From an uncultured Acidobacteriota bacterium (GTDB lineage Bacteria; Acidobacteriota; Thermoanaerobaculia; Gp7-AA8), in assembly GCA_937870635.1 (NCBI GenBank), contig CALMZP010000053.1, forward strand, positions 1 to 64,000: 64,000 nt of DNA, in the 5' to 3' direction. Positions 42,991-50,974 of this stretch are shown here, one piece after another. Both the position numbers and the translations under genes were made by a program. Below the pieces are notes generated by a model. That model made no database searches. It saw only the letters and a list, made by a program, of their open reading frames with translations, and had not been told where the DNA came from. Position 1 is the stretch's first letter, and every line of letters begins with the position of its first letter.

Positions 42991-44261
42991 TCCGCTCCTT
43001 CGTCTTCATCAAGCCGCTCGGCGTCGGGATCCGCTGACACCTTCACCCGGTAGATCCGCCGACGGTCGGCCCGATCCACTTCAAAACGGAACCCGTTTTT
43101 CCTGACCACCGTCCCGACCGCCGGCACACGGCCCGTCGTCGTGAAGATCATGCCCGCCACGGTTTCGTAGTCATCGCCACTCAGCGTCGCGCCCAGCTTT
43201 TCCTCGAGATCTTCCACGCGAATGAGGCCGCTGACCATGTAGGTGCCGGTCCCCGTGTCGACGATGGTCATCTCTTCGTCTTCGTGTTCGTCAGCGATCT
43301 CGCCGACGATCTCTTCGACGATGTCTTCGATGGTAATGATGCCTGCCGTGCCGCCATACTCGTCCACCACGACCGCCACCTGAATGTGCTCGGTCTGAAA
43401 TTCCTTCAGCAGCTCGGAGACCTTCTTCGTCTCGGAGACGAAGTACGGAGGACGCGCCAGATCGGCGATCGGCTTCATCTCCCCTTTCAGCACCGCGTCG
43501 AAGATCTCCTTGATGTGGACGATGCCGGTGATGGCGTCGATGGTCTCCTGATAGATCGGAATGCGCGAGTACTTCGATTCGCTGAACTGGCGAGCCAGCT
43601 CGGCCAGCGGCCGGCGCGCGTCGAACGCCAGGACGTCGATGCGCGGCGTCATCAGCTCGCGCGCCACGCGGTCGCCGAAGTCGACGATCGACTGCAGCAT
43701 CTGCCCTTCGCCGGCCTCGAGGATCCCTTCCTCTTCGCCGACGTCGATGTAGGCCTGCACCTCCTCATCGGTGACATCCTCGGCATCGTCGTCGCCGTTG
43801 CCGTCACTGTCGAAACGCTCGGCGAGCTTGCGGAGCGGATAGAGGATCGGCCAGAACACCAGTACGAAGAGGTGCGTCACCGGGATCAGGCCCTTGAGCA
43901 CCAGCTCCGCGATGTTCTCCGGAACCATGGCCAGGATGAACTTCCAGACGAGGACGATCGCCGCCCAGAGAAGCGTCGAGCGGAGGAGAGCCGACCCGAA
44001 CGACATCTCGTCCAGGCTCATGGTGGTCGTCGCCAGGGCGACGAGGAGCGCGATCTGGAGCAGCGCACCGGTGACCAGTTGAAAGTTCTGCGCGTCGAAC
44101 CGGTTCCAGAGATGCGCGTCGCCGGTCGTCATCCGGCGAAGGCGGACGGGGCTCAGCTGCTGCGCGAAGAAACGGGCGGCATCGAAGACCAGATAGAGGA
44201 CGCCGGAAAGGATCGAGATGACGATCCAGTGGGCCTGAAAGTGCGGGATGGTACTTCCCAT
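42987..44261 (-). CDS. CorC/HlyC-family CNNM-type transporter (DUF21 + CBS pair + CorC domain)
   Basis: A 424-residue membrane protein. N-terminal DUF21/CNNM transmembrane region (about 1-170) with several hydrophobic helices; acidic linker (DSDGNGDDDAEDVTDEEVQAYIDVGEEEGIL); two CBS domains (about 205-325, MTPRIDVLAFD and the VVVDEYGGTAGIITIEDIVEEIVGEIADE segment); C-terminal CorC_HlyC domain (about 340-420). The family is linked to Mg/Co efflux or hemolysin-like function. The neighbour era is a common partner in many genomes. Confidence 0.92.
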   Translation of the reverse strand: MGSTIPHFQAHWIVISILSGVLYLVFDAARFFAQQLSPVRLRRMTTGDAHLWNRFDAQNFQLVTGALLQIALLVALATTTMSLDEMSFGSALLRSTLLWAAIVLVWKFILAMVPENIAELVLKGLIPVTHLFVLVFWPILYPLRKLAERFDSDGNGDDDAEDVTDEEVQAYIDVGEEEGILEAGEGQMLQSIVDFGDRVARELMTPRIDVLAFDARRPLAELARQFSESKYSRIPIYQETIDAITGIVHIKEIFDAVLKGEMKPIADLARPPYFVSETKKVSELLKEFQTEHIQVAVVVDEYGGTAGIITIEDIVEEIVGEIADEHEDEEMTIVDTGTGTYMVSGLIRVEDLEEKLGATLSGDDYETVAGMIFTTTGRVPAVGTVVRKNGFRFEVDRADRRRIYRVKVSADPDAERLDEDEGAE

Positions 44262-44337
44262 GTTTGGGCGCGGATTCTAGTCGATTCAGGAACAGCAGAC
44301 GGAAAGCCGGCGTTTGACCGCGTGAGGGAGATGCCGC

Positions 44338-44994
44338 GTGAACCCAGGAACCCTGCTGATGATCGTCGTCTCGGCCACGCTCGTTCTCCGTACGGGAGAG
44401 CGCATCGAGGTAACCGGACCCATCCGTGAGGTCGAGGGCCAGGTCGTTTTCCGTGTGCCCGGAGGCCCACTGTACTCCCTGCCGACGTCGGAGATCGACG
44501 AGAGGGCGACCGTGGCTCTCGAGGAAGAGCGGCGGAAGGCCGCAGAGCCAGCCCCGAAGCGCCTGAAAGTCACGGCCGCGGAGCGCGACCGGCTGCTGGC
44601 CGACCTCGCCCGCAACCGCAACGGGCAGCCTCCCGTCCCTCAACGCCTGCTGACCGAACCGATCCCCGAGCCGACGCGGGCCGAGCGCCAGGCCGATCGG
44701 GACGCCGAATGGGAGTGGCGGCGGCAGTCGCGCGCCTACGAGGAAAACGTCCGCCGGGCCGAGGAGCATCTGCAGATGCTGCTGAACCGCATCGACGAGC
44801 TCGAATCGGAGATCCGCGGTTTCCTCTCCCTCGGCTACAAACCGCGTCAGTTCAGTTATCAGACGACGAGCCTCGTCCGGACGAAGGAGCAGATCCCGGC
44901 CGCCGAGCTGGCCGTGACGCAGGCCCGCCGCGCCTGGGACCAGTTCCGCGAAGACGCCAGGCGCCAGGGCGTGATGCCCGGCTGGCTCAGGTGA
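44338..44994 (+). CDS. Hypothetical periplasmic coiled-coil-like protein
   Basis: 218 residues from a GTG start, divergent from the CorC-like gene across 76 bp. A possible N-terminal signal/anchor (LLMIVVSATLVL) is followed by a short beta segment similar to SH3/PRC-like patches (LRTGERIEVTGPIREVEGQVVFRVPGG, split here). A highly charged Arg/Glu-rich region (about 60-170) looks helical or coiled. Residues 59-end contain Arg-rich tracts. I do not recognise the family. The stop codon overlaps the start of a heptamer array. Confidence 0.6.
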   Translation: MNPGTLLMIVVSATLVLRTGERIEVTGPIREVEGQVVFRVPGGPLYSLPTSEIDERATVALEEERRKAAEPAPKRLKVTAAERDRLLADLARNRNGQPPVPQRLLTEPIPEPTRAERQADRDAEWEWRRQSRAYEENVRRAEEHLQMLLNRIDELESEIRGFLSLGYKPRQFSYQTTSLVRTKEQIPAAELAVTQARRAWDQFREDARRQGVMPGWLR

Positions 44995-45080
44995 TTTTGG
45001 ATTTTAGATTTTGGATTTTGGATTGGATCCGGGCTACCGATCCTTTCCTGCTTTCAATCCAAAATCCAAAATCCAAAATC
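44994..45080. repeat. Heptamer inverted repeat, AATCCAA family, copy 4
   Basis: Left arm TTTTGGATTTTAGATTTTGG-type units (44995-45024), right arm AATCCAA units (45056-45080), unique 30-bp spacer. It lies between two convergent genes and touches both stop codons. Confidence 0.92.
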
Positions 45081-45681
45081 ACCCAAAGGACTCCCGATAG
45101 TCCTCGACGGCGGCCTCGATCACGCGCATGGCGTGGGCGGCGTCGTACATGCTGGCGATCTCGATCGGTGAGGCTTGGCCAGGCACCATCTTGTAGGTGC
45201 TGAAGTAGTGCTCGAGGCGCTCGACGAGAACGGGCGGAAGATCGCGCATTTCCTTGATCTCACCCCAGACGTAATCGCCGATGAGAACGGCGACGATTTT
45301 GTCGTCGGCTTCTCCCCTGTCGATGAGCTGCAGCCCCCCCACGACCCGTGCGTGGAGGACGATCTCCGACTTGGTGATCGGCCGCTCGCTGATGACGCAG
45401 ATGTCGAGCGGATCGCCATCGCCGCGCTCGGCGCCCGGTGCCAGACGGCCGACGCGATCGCCGCAATAGGTCTTCGGGATGAACCCGTAAAGAGCCGGAG
45501 GCTGCGACGACGTGCGCTGCGGCCGGTCGACCCGGAGATACCCGGTGGTCTTGTCCACTTCGTACTTCATGAGATCGAACGGCGTGATCTCGATATAGGC
45601 ATTGACGATGTGCGGCGCATCGGGGCCAATTTCGAGCCCGTGCCAGGGATGCGGTCGCCACTGTAGAAACGGTGTCGTCAC
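45079..45681 (-). CDS. ppa: Inorganic pyrophosphatase
   Basis: A 200-residue family I pyrophosphatase with signature [26 protein letters not shown] and [15 protein letters not shown]. Active-site residues are as expected for a Mg-dependent soluble enzyme. GTG start overlapping the stop of the upstream flavin-reductase-like gene. Confidence 0.95.
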   Translation of the reverse strand: MTTPFLQWRPHPWHGLEIGPDAPHIVNAYIEITPFDLMKYEVDKTTGYLRVDRPQRTSSQPPALYGFIPKTYCGDRVGRLAPGAERGDGDPLDICVISERPITKSEIVLHARVVGGLQLIDRGEADDKIVAVLIGDYVWGEIKEMRDLPPVLVERLEHYFSTYKMVPGQASPIEIASMYDAAHAMRVIEAAVEDYRESFG

Positions 45682-46328
45682 GGCTGCGGTCCAAACGACT
45701 CCGAGATGACCTTCGAAGTGTCGAAGCCGATGCGCTGCAAAGCCGACGCCGCGCGCTCGAGGAACGGATCGAATCCGGCGGCCATCACGACGGACTCGGA
45801 AAGGGCGGCCCGATAACGCTCGATGAGCGGCTCGATCGGTCCGCTCACGTGTGTGATCTTTCCGCTGCGCGCCAGCGGATCGAAGTCAGCGGCGTAGAGA
45901 ATGTATTTCCTGTCCGGTTCGTAGAGCACGACGATTTTGCGCGGATCATCGGTCGCCAGCATGTGCAGCACGATGCTGCGCACCGGGGCGATGCCGGTAT
46001 CGCCGGCAAGGAACGCCACTGGGCGCGTGTCTCCGTCCGGGAGCACGAACTGGCCGTGCGGCCCTTCGACCGTGATCGCCGCGCCAGCCTGCAGCTCGTT
46101 CAACGCCGCGCCGCCGCGTCCCGGGCCGCGCCGGATGCACAGCTGCACGGCCTGGGGCCGCTCTGGCGCCGACGCGATCGTGTACGCACGCGACACACCC
46201 TCGGGAAAGCGGAAGTTCACCCATTGTCCGGGCAGGAAACGGAAACCCTCGTCATGCAGCGAAACGGTGAGCTGAACGACGTCGGGCGCGAGGTGCTCGA
46301 TCTCGGTGACGGTTCCGGGAAACGCCAT
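45678..46328 (-). CDS. FNR-like flavin/NAD(P)H oxidoreductase
   Basis: A 216-residue FAD-binding reductase domain. Residues about 1-100 form the FAD barrel ([22 protein letters not shown] with the RxYTIAS motif); residues 105-210 form the NAD(P) domain with [20 protein letters not shown]. No iron-sulfur motif is seen. It may be a flavin reductase or the reductase part of a two-protein oxygenase; partner unknown. Start ATG at 46328, 12 bp after def. Confidence 0.85.
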   Translation of the reverse strand: MAFPGTVTEIEHLAPDVVQLTVSLHDEGFRFLPGQWVNFRFPEGVSRAYTIASAPERPQAVQLCIRRGPGRGGAALNELQAGAAITVEGPHGQFVLPDGDTRPVAFLAGDTGIAPVRSIVLHMLATDDPRKIVVLYEPDRKYILYAADFDPLARSGKITHVSGPIEPLIERYRAALSESVVMAAGFDPFLERAASALQRIGFDTSKVISESFGPQP

Positions 46329-46340
46329 GCAGAGCGTTTC

Positions 46341-46859
46341 TTACCACATGCCCGCGCGAGCGAGCTTTTGAATCTTCCGGAGGATGCGGTCTTTCTTCAG
46401 ACCGCGGAGGTGATCGACGTAGAGCATCCCGTTGAGATGGTCGACCTCGTGGCACATGGCGCGCGCCATCAGTCCCTCGCCCCACATCTCGCGCGGCTCG
46501 CCATTGCGATCGAGATATCTGAGGCGGGCGCGTTCCGGTCTCGTCACGACCTCCACGAAATCGGGGACCGACAGGCATCCCTCATCCTCGGTGATGGCGC
46601 CCTCCACCTCGACGATCTCCGGATTGATGCATACGTGAAGCTCACCCGGACGGCGACCGACGGAAAGGTCGATGATCATCAGCCGCAGCGACACGCCGAC
46701 CTGGTTCGCCGCGAGCCCCACGCCGGGAGCGGCATACATCGTGTCGACCATGTCGTCGATCAGCTTGTGGATGGACGCGTCGATCTCGCCGACACTTGCC
46801 GTCGGGATGCGCAGAACTTCATCTCCGTATTTGACGATGGGAAGGACGGACAAGAGCAC
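46341..46859 (-). CDS. def: Peptide deformylase
   Basis: A 172-residue metalloprotease that removes the N-formyl group from nascent proteins. Motif 1 is GVGLAANQVGV, motif 2 is EGCLSVP with the metal-binding Cys, and motif 3 is HEVDHLNGMLYVD with the HExxH His pair. Start MLLSVLPIVKYGDEVLR. A type 1 form. Confidence 0.96.
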   Translation of the reverse strand: MLLSVLPIVKYGDEVLRIPTASVGEIDASIHKLIDDMVDTMYAAPGVGLAANQVGVSLRLMIIDLSVGRRPGELHVCINPEIVEVEGAITEDEGCLSVPDFVEVVTRPERARLRYLDRNGEPREMWGEGLMARAMCHEVDHLNGMLYVDHLRGLKKDRILRKIQKLARAGMW

Positions 46860-46862
46860 CTC

Positions 46863-46954
46863 GGAAAGGCTGAAGGATGAAGGCTGAAGGATGAAGGAAA
46901 ACCGGATCGCGATCCAGCCTTTCCTTCATCCCTCATCCTTCCACCTTCATCCTT
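46863..46954. repeat. Heptamer inverted repeat, GAAGGAT family
   Basis: Left arm TGAAGGATGAAGGCTGAAGG-type units (46870-46900), right arm CCTTCATCCCTCATCCTTCC-type units. Spacer AAAACCGGATCGCGATCCAGCCTT, which is itself partly palindromic (GGATCGCGATCC). The right arm supplies the TGA stop of the cNMP-binding gene. Confidence 0.88.
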
Positions 46955-47711
46955 TTTTCTTGAGGCTCTCGATCATCGCCTCGACGGTGTGCGTCGCGCG
47001 CTTCTTGTAGAACTCGTCGAGAACCTTGCGGATGCGCGGGTACGTGGCCAGCGCGTTGTCGAGCTTCTCCTTGTCCAGACGGAGCAGCTCCGTGGGACGG
47101 GAGGCGGTGATGGTGGCCGTGCGCGGCTTTCCAGTGAGGACGCTCACCTCGCCGAAGAATTCGCCCTCGCCCAGCTTCGCGAGATAAACGCTCCCCGAGC
47201 CCTTCGTTCCGCGCGTATACACCTTCACCTCGCCCGAGGTGATGACGTACATCGAGGTTCCCGGCTCCCCTTCACTGATGATGACCGAGCCTTCTTCGTG
47301 CGACTCGAGCTCCATCTCCTTGACGAGCGCTTCCCGCTCCTCGTTGCCCAGGACTTCGAAGAGCGGGCTGTTTGGAACCGTCTGAGTGAAGAGCGGTTCG
47401 CTCTTTCCGGGTGCGGCTGCCGCCTGCGCGGCCGCGACCGCGGGCGCGGGTGCAGCCGCCTGCGCCTTCTCCGCCTTCTTGCGGACGGCGATGGCCTGCA
47501 CGGTCAGACCGTTGTCGTCGTAGTACTTCGCCGTCGCTTCGTACTGCTCGGCCGCTTCCCTGACGGAACCTGCGCCGAGGAGCGCGTCCGCGTACTGGAG
47601 GCGGATGCGGGGGTTGGACGGGTACTTCTCGTGCTCACGCTTCAGCAGCGGAACGGCCCGGACGTAGTCCTTCTTCGCGAGCAGTGACGCTGCGTTTTCT
47701 TCCTCAGCCAT
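46947..47711 (-). CDS. cNMP-binding (Crp-type) regulatory domain protein with TPR N-terminus
   Basis: 254 residues. An N-terminal TPR-like part (about 10-75: LLKREHEKYPSNPRIRLQYADALLG) leads to an Ala/Pro linker (about 85-108). A cyclic-nucleotide-binding domain (about 115-235) follows with EGSVIISEGEPGTSMYVITSG, LGEGEFFGEVSVLTGKPRTATITA and a C-helix. No DNA-binding HTH is present, so it is probably an effector-sensing adaptor. In the same cluster as bamD/cpoB. Ends with LKKKG whose stop lies in a heptamer array. Confidence 0.88.
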   Translation of the reverse strand: MAEEENAASLLAKKDYVRAVPLLKREHEKYPSNPRIRLQYADALLGAGSVREAAEQYEATAKYYDDNGLTVQAIAVRKKAEKAQAAAPAPAVAAAQAAAAPGKSEPLFTQTVPNSPLFEVLGNEEREALVKEMELESHEEGSVIISEGEPGTSMYVITSGEVKVYTRGTKGSGSVYLAKLGEGEFFGEVSVLTGKPRTATITASRPTELLRLDKEKLDNALATYPRIRKVLDEFYKKRATHTVEAMIESLKKKG

Positions 47712-47712
47712 A

Positions 47713-48420
47713 TCAGTATTTTATCCGCTCGAGCTCCGCCTTCGCTGAGGCGGCTGATGTTGAGTATGGGTAGCGGGTGATGACTTCCTGCAACGTCTGG
47801 CGCGCGAGGGCGAGATCGCCGGTCTTTGCGTACGCGAGAGCGAGCTTGAAGACCGCGTCCGGAGCCTTGTTCTGATCCCCGTACTGTTGCGAGACGCGCC
47901 GGTAATGACTGATGGCGTTCGCGAAGTCTCCCGACGCGTAATAGGTCTCACCGAGCCAGAACAGCGCGTTGTCGGCGAGGTCGCTCGACGGATCCGCGTC
48001 GAAGACCCGCTGGAAACCCGCGCGCGCTTCCGCGACGCGATTCGATCCGAAATGGACGATCGCCGCGCGGTACATCTCGGCCAGCTCGGCACCGCGCAAG
48101 GCTCGGGACGCCGCGACGGCGGGCGTGGAGGCGGCAGCGGGGGCTGGCTCGGGTGAAATGACGCGCGCGGTGGAGGGCGATGGGACAGGCGCGGGCGAGG
48201 TCGCCCGCGCTCCAGTGGCCGGCGCGGGCGAACCACCTTCGCTCGCTTCTTCGAGTCTCGCCAGGCGCTCGTTCATCACGTCGAGCCGTTCGAGCAGCTC
48301 CGTCATCGACGTCTGGAGCTCGCTGGTCCGTACGTCCGCCGGTTTCGGCGCAGCGGCGTCGGGTTGCGATGCGCATCCGAGCGCAAGTGCGAGGCCGGCG
48401 GCCGCTGCGAGTCTCCTCAT
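47713..48420 (-). CDS. cpoB: CpoB/YbgF-like TPR lipoprotein of the Tol-Pal envelope system
   Basis: 235 residues with lipobox LGC (C16). A short coiled-coil segment (about 33-58, SELQTSMTELLERLDVMNERLARLEE) leads to an Ala/Pro/Ser-rich linker and three TPR repeats (about 110-232) typical of YbgF, including ADNALFWLGETYYASGDFANAISHYRR. The linker contains ATGARATSPA from an inserted palindromic repeat. It overlaps bamD by ATGA. In E. coli CpoB links Tol to PBP1B; a Tol-Pal partner is not seen here, so the role is inferred from family. Confidence 0.85.
   Translation of the reverse strand: MRRLAAAAGLALALGCASQPDAAAPKPADVRTSELQTSMTELLERLDVMNERLARLEEASEGGSPAPATGARATSPAPVPSPSTARVISPEPAPAAASTPAVAASRALRGAELAEMYRAAIVHFGSNRVAEARAGFQRVFDADPSSDLADNALFWLGETYYASGDFANAISHYRRVSQQYGDQNKAPDAVFKLALAYAKTGDLALARQTLQEVITRYPYSTSAASAKAELERIKY
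48190..48215. repeat. GCGGGCGAGGTCGCCCGC palindrome inside cpoB
   Basis: An exact core with GCTCCAGT tail (one change from GCTCCACT), followed by GGCCGGCGCGGGCG. On the cpoB strand it encodes ATGARATSPA in the inter-domain linker. Confidence 0.9.
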
Positions 48421-49199
48421 GCCTTGATTTCGTCGAGGCGGCGCCTCGCTTTGTCAGCGTATTCGCTATCCGGGAACTCACTCACCACGCGCTCGAAATA
48501 GAGGCGTGCCTCGCCCGACCGCCCCAGATTCTGGAGAGCATTGCCGAGGTCGAAGAACGCTGCGTCGCGCGCCGAGTACTCCGGATACGTGTCGATGAGA
48601 TGGTTCAGGCGCTGGACCGCGGCTGTATTGCTTCCCCGCTTCATGTAGAACTTCGCCACGATGTGCTCGTGCTTCGCCAGCCGGTCGACCGCTTCCTTCA
48701 ACTTTGCTTCGGCATCGGCGCGCAGCGGGCTCCGCGGATAGGTCCGGATCATGTCCCCGAACTTCTCGACCGCCTCGCGCGTCTTCTGCTGATCGCGGTC
48801 GGGTCGTTCCATCTGTTTGTAGGAGACCATCGCGATCTGCAGCATCGCGTAATCGGCGCTCTCGCTTCCGGGAAAGCGGTTGAGGAAATCGCGATATTTG
48901 TATTGAGCTTCCACGAGGCTCACCGGGTCGCCCTGGTTGAAGTAGGTATCGGCGATCCGCAGGAGGCTGCGCCGGCCGAGAGGGTCGTTCGGATAGTTTT
49001 CGTAGACGTGCGAGTAGTGCGTCCGCGCGCGCATCCACTTCCGGTTTTCGAAGTGCGCTTCGGCTTTCTCAAAGATCTGCTCTTTGCTGAGGTTCAGGAA
49101 CTCGGGATCGACGACCGGGCGGAACTGGCGCGGGCCGCGACTACAGGCCGCGACCAGAATGATGGTCAGCAGTAGCGTGATGATTCGGTTCAGTCTCAA
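48417..49199 (-). CDS. bamD: Outer membrane assembly lipoprotein BamD/YfiO-like
   Basis: 260 residues from TTG at 49199, with GGAGGGG before it; an upstream ATG would only translate repeat DNA. N-terminal signal with lipobox VAAC (C17), then five TPR repeats, including the YFNQGDPVSLVEAQYKYRDFLNRFPGSE segment typical of BamD (pairs with BamA in barrel assembly). Contains LSKEQIFEKAEAHFENRKW. Stop overlaps the cpoB start. Confidence 0.93.
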   Translation of the reverse strand: MRLNRIITLLLTIILVAACSRGPRQFRPVVDPEFLNLSKEQIFEKAEAHFENRKWMRARTHYSHVYENYPNDPLGRRSLLRIADTYFNQGDPVSLVEAQYKYRDFLNRFPGSESADYAMLQIAMVSYKQMERPDRDQQKTREAVEKFGDMIRTYPRSPLRADAEAKLKEAVDRLAKHEHIVAKFYMKRGSNTAAVQRLNHLIDTYPEYSARDAAFFDLGNALQNLGRSGEARLYFERVVSEFPDSEYADKARRRLDEIKA

Positions 49200-49215
49200 A
49201 TCCCCTCCGGGGGTA

Positions 49216-49298
49216 ATTTTGGATTTTGGATTTTGGATTTTGGATTTTGGATTGGGATGGACCGGCGGCACGAAATCCAAAATCCAAAATCCAAAATT
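49216..49298. repeat. Heptamer inverted repeat, AATCCAA family, copy 5
   Basis: Left arm of five tandem TTTTGGA units (49217-49252), right arm of AATCCAA units (49274-49298), unique spacer GGGATGGACCGGCGGCACG. The largest perfect array in the window; lies between rpe and bamD. Confidence 0.93.
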
Positions 49299-49302
49299 GC
49301 GA

Positions 49303-49965
49303 TCATGCTCGAACGGCTCCAACAGCGGCCCGGATCGCTTCCATTGCAGCGGGACGATTTTCCCGCCCGAAGACGGCGGAACCCGCCACCAGCATGGTTG
49401 CACCGGCAGCGGCGACCGCCGGTGCCGTTTGGGCGTCGATCCCACCGTCGACCTCGATCTCGACGGTAAGACCCCTCTCCCGGACCATTCTCGAGATTTG
49501 ACGGATCTTGGGGACGACAGGTTCTAGGAAGCGCTGGCCGCCGAAGCCGGGGTTCACGCTCATCACCAGGATGTAGTCGCAGAAGTCAATCGCCGCCGAC
49601 AGCGCCTCGGCCGGAGTGGCCGGGTTGATCGCAACGCCCGCTTTCGCTCCGCCATCACGGATTACCTGCAGAGCCCGCTGGAGATGCGGCTCCGCCTCGC
49701 AGTGGACCGAGATCATGTCCGCGCCAGCGGCGAGGAACTCCCCGATGTACTGCTGAGGACTGCTGATCATCAGATGGCAATCGAACGGAAGCTTCGACAC
49801 CTTCCGGCAGGCCTTCACGATCATCGGCCCGATGGTGATGTTCGGCACGAAGTGCCCGTCCATCACGTCGAGATGGAGTAGATCCGCGCCCTCTTCGATG
49901 GTCGCGATCTCATCGGCAAGACGCGTGAAGTCCGCCGACAGCAGTGAAGGTGCGATTTTGATCAT
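49303..49965 (-). CDS. rpe: Ribulose-phosphate 3-epimerase
   Basis: A 220-residue TIM-barrel epimerase of the pentose phosphate pathway. Metal-binding residues lie in LHLDVMDGHFVPNITIGP (D and H), FDCHLMIS and the phosphate loop VSVNPGFGGQRFLEP...EVDGGI. Typical start MIKIAPSLLSADF. It follows the PASTA gene after a 100-bp repeat. Confidence 0.97.
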   Translation of the reverse strand: MIKIAPSLLSADFTRLADEIATIEEGADLLHLDVMDGHFVPNITIGPMIVKACRKVSKLPFDCHLMISSPQQYIGEFLAAGADMISVHCEAEPHLQRALQVIRDGGAKAGVAINPATPAEALSAAIDFCDYILVMSVNPGFGGQRFLEPVVPKIRQISRMVRERGLTVEIEVDGGIDAQTAPAVAAAGATMLVAGSAVFGRENRPAAMEAIRAAVGAVRA

Positions 49966-49980
49966 GGTTTGAAAATCGAT

Positions 49981-50081
49981 GTCATCCCGATCGTAGCGAG
50001 GGACCTGGGTGTGAAGGGGGCGCGAAGATCGATCTCCTTGCCGCCCAGCCCCCAGGTCCCTCGCTCACGCTCGGGATGACA
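49981..50081. repeat. ~100-bp palindromic element, GTCATCCCGAGCG family, copy 3
   Basis: GTCATCCCGATCGTAGCGAG at left, CGCTCGGGATGAC at right, inner GGGACCTGGG/CCCAGGTCCC, loop with GTGAAGGGGGCGCGAAGATC and CGCCCAGCCCC. Its loop matches copies 1 and 2 although the flanking genes differ. It lies between rpe and the PASTA gene. Confidence 0.9.
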
Positions 50082-50095
50082 CGCTACATGTAACC

Positions 50096-50974
50096 TCAAT
50101 TCTGGATCGGTTCGGGCACGGGCTCGACGAATCCGCTCTCCTCGGCCTTGCTGACGACGACCGTGATCGGATCGCGACTGCTCACCGGTGCTCCGCGGAG
50201 CGGGTACTGCCGGATGATTATGCCATCCGCGATTCCCGGATAGGCTTCGAACTTCACGGTCGAGACCTTCAGGCCCCGCGCCTCGAGGCGCGGCCGCACC
50301 TGCTCGAGCCCGAGGTCGATGAGGTCGGGCATCACGAACGTTGGCGGCGGCGGAGCGACCGCCACGAGCAGAGATACGGGCCGCTCTGCTTCGACGACGG
50401 TCCCCTTCGGAGGGTCGACCGCAATGACGGCTCGCTCGGTGGGACCTTCCACATAGCTCAGGATGCCGACCTTCAGGTTCTGCTGACCGAGGCGCAGCAC
50501 GGCAGTGCCCTGGCTCTCGCCCTTCAGCTCCGGGACTCGCAGCACCAGCGGGCCGGCGCTCAATTCGACGCGCAGCGTGCTGCCGCGCTTGATGAAGCTC
50601 GTTGCACCGGGACTCCGGTTCTGCCAGACGACGTGTCCGACCGGAACGCGATCGGAGTTGCGGCGATGATCGGTGTCGACGGTGAGGTCGATGCCGAGGT
50701 CGGAGGCGATGGCACGCGCGTCATGGACGGACTTCCCGATGAGATTTGGCGTGGGAATGGACCGTCCTTTGACGAAGAAGGTGAACCAGAAATAGGTGCT
50801 GCCGCCGAAAGCGAGCACCAGGACCGCCAGAAACAGAAGGTTTCCGATGCAGCCTCGTTTTACGGGCGCTGTTCGGGGCGGCCGTCCTTCCCCTTGTCCG
50901 CCCGGTACTCCGCTTCGTCGTACTTCCGGTCGCGGTTGCGGACGAGATACAACGGGATCAGCGCTTCCTTCCAC
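50096..50974 (-). CDS. PASTA-domain membrane protein (three PASTA domains)
   Basis: A TM helix ([23 protein letters not shown] region) then three PASTA domains: residues starting [32 protein letters not shown] and [21 protein letters not shown] domains bind peptidoglycan or beta-lactams, or mediate protein interactions; no kinase domain is attached. The start is uncertain. The first start codon is a GTG at 50974, which overlaps the lon 3' end by 115 nt; a shorter start lies inside the TM region. Downstream genes are rpe and bamD, so an envelope role is plausible but not shown. Confidence 0.75.
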   Translation of the reverse strand: MEGSADPVVSRPQPRPEVRRSGVPGGQGEGRPPRTAPVKRGCIGNLLFLAVLVLAFGGSTYFWFTFFVKGRSIPTPNLIGKSVHDARAIASDLGIDLTVDTDHRRNSDRVPVGHVVWQNRSPGATSFIKRGSTLRVELSAGPLVLRVPELKGESQGTAVLRLGQQNLKVGILSYVEGPTERAVIAVDPPKGTVVEAERPVSLLVAVAPPPPTFVMPDLIDLGLEQVRPRLEARGLKVSTVKFEAYPGIADGIIIRQYPLRGAPVSSRDPITVVVSKAEESGFVEPVPEPIQN

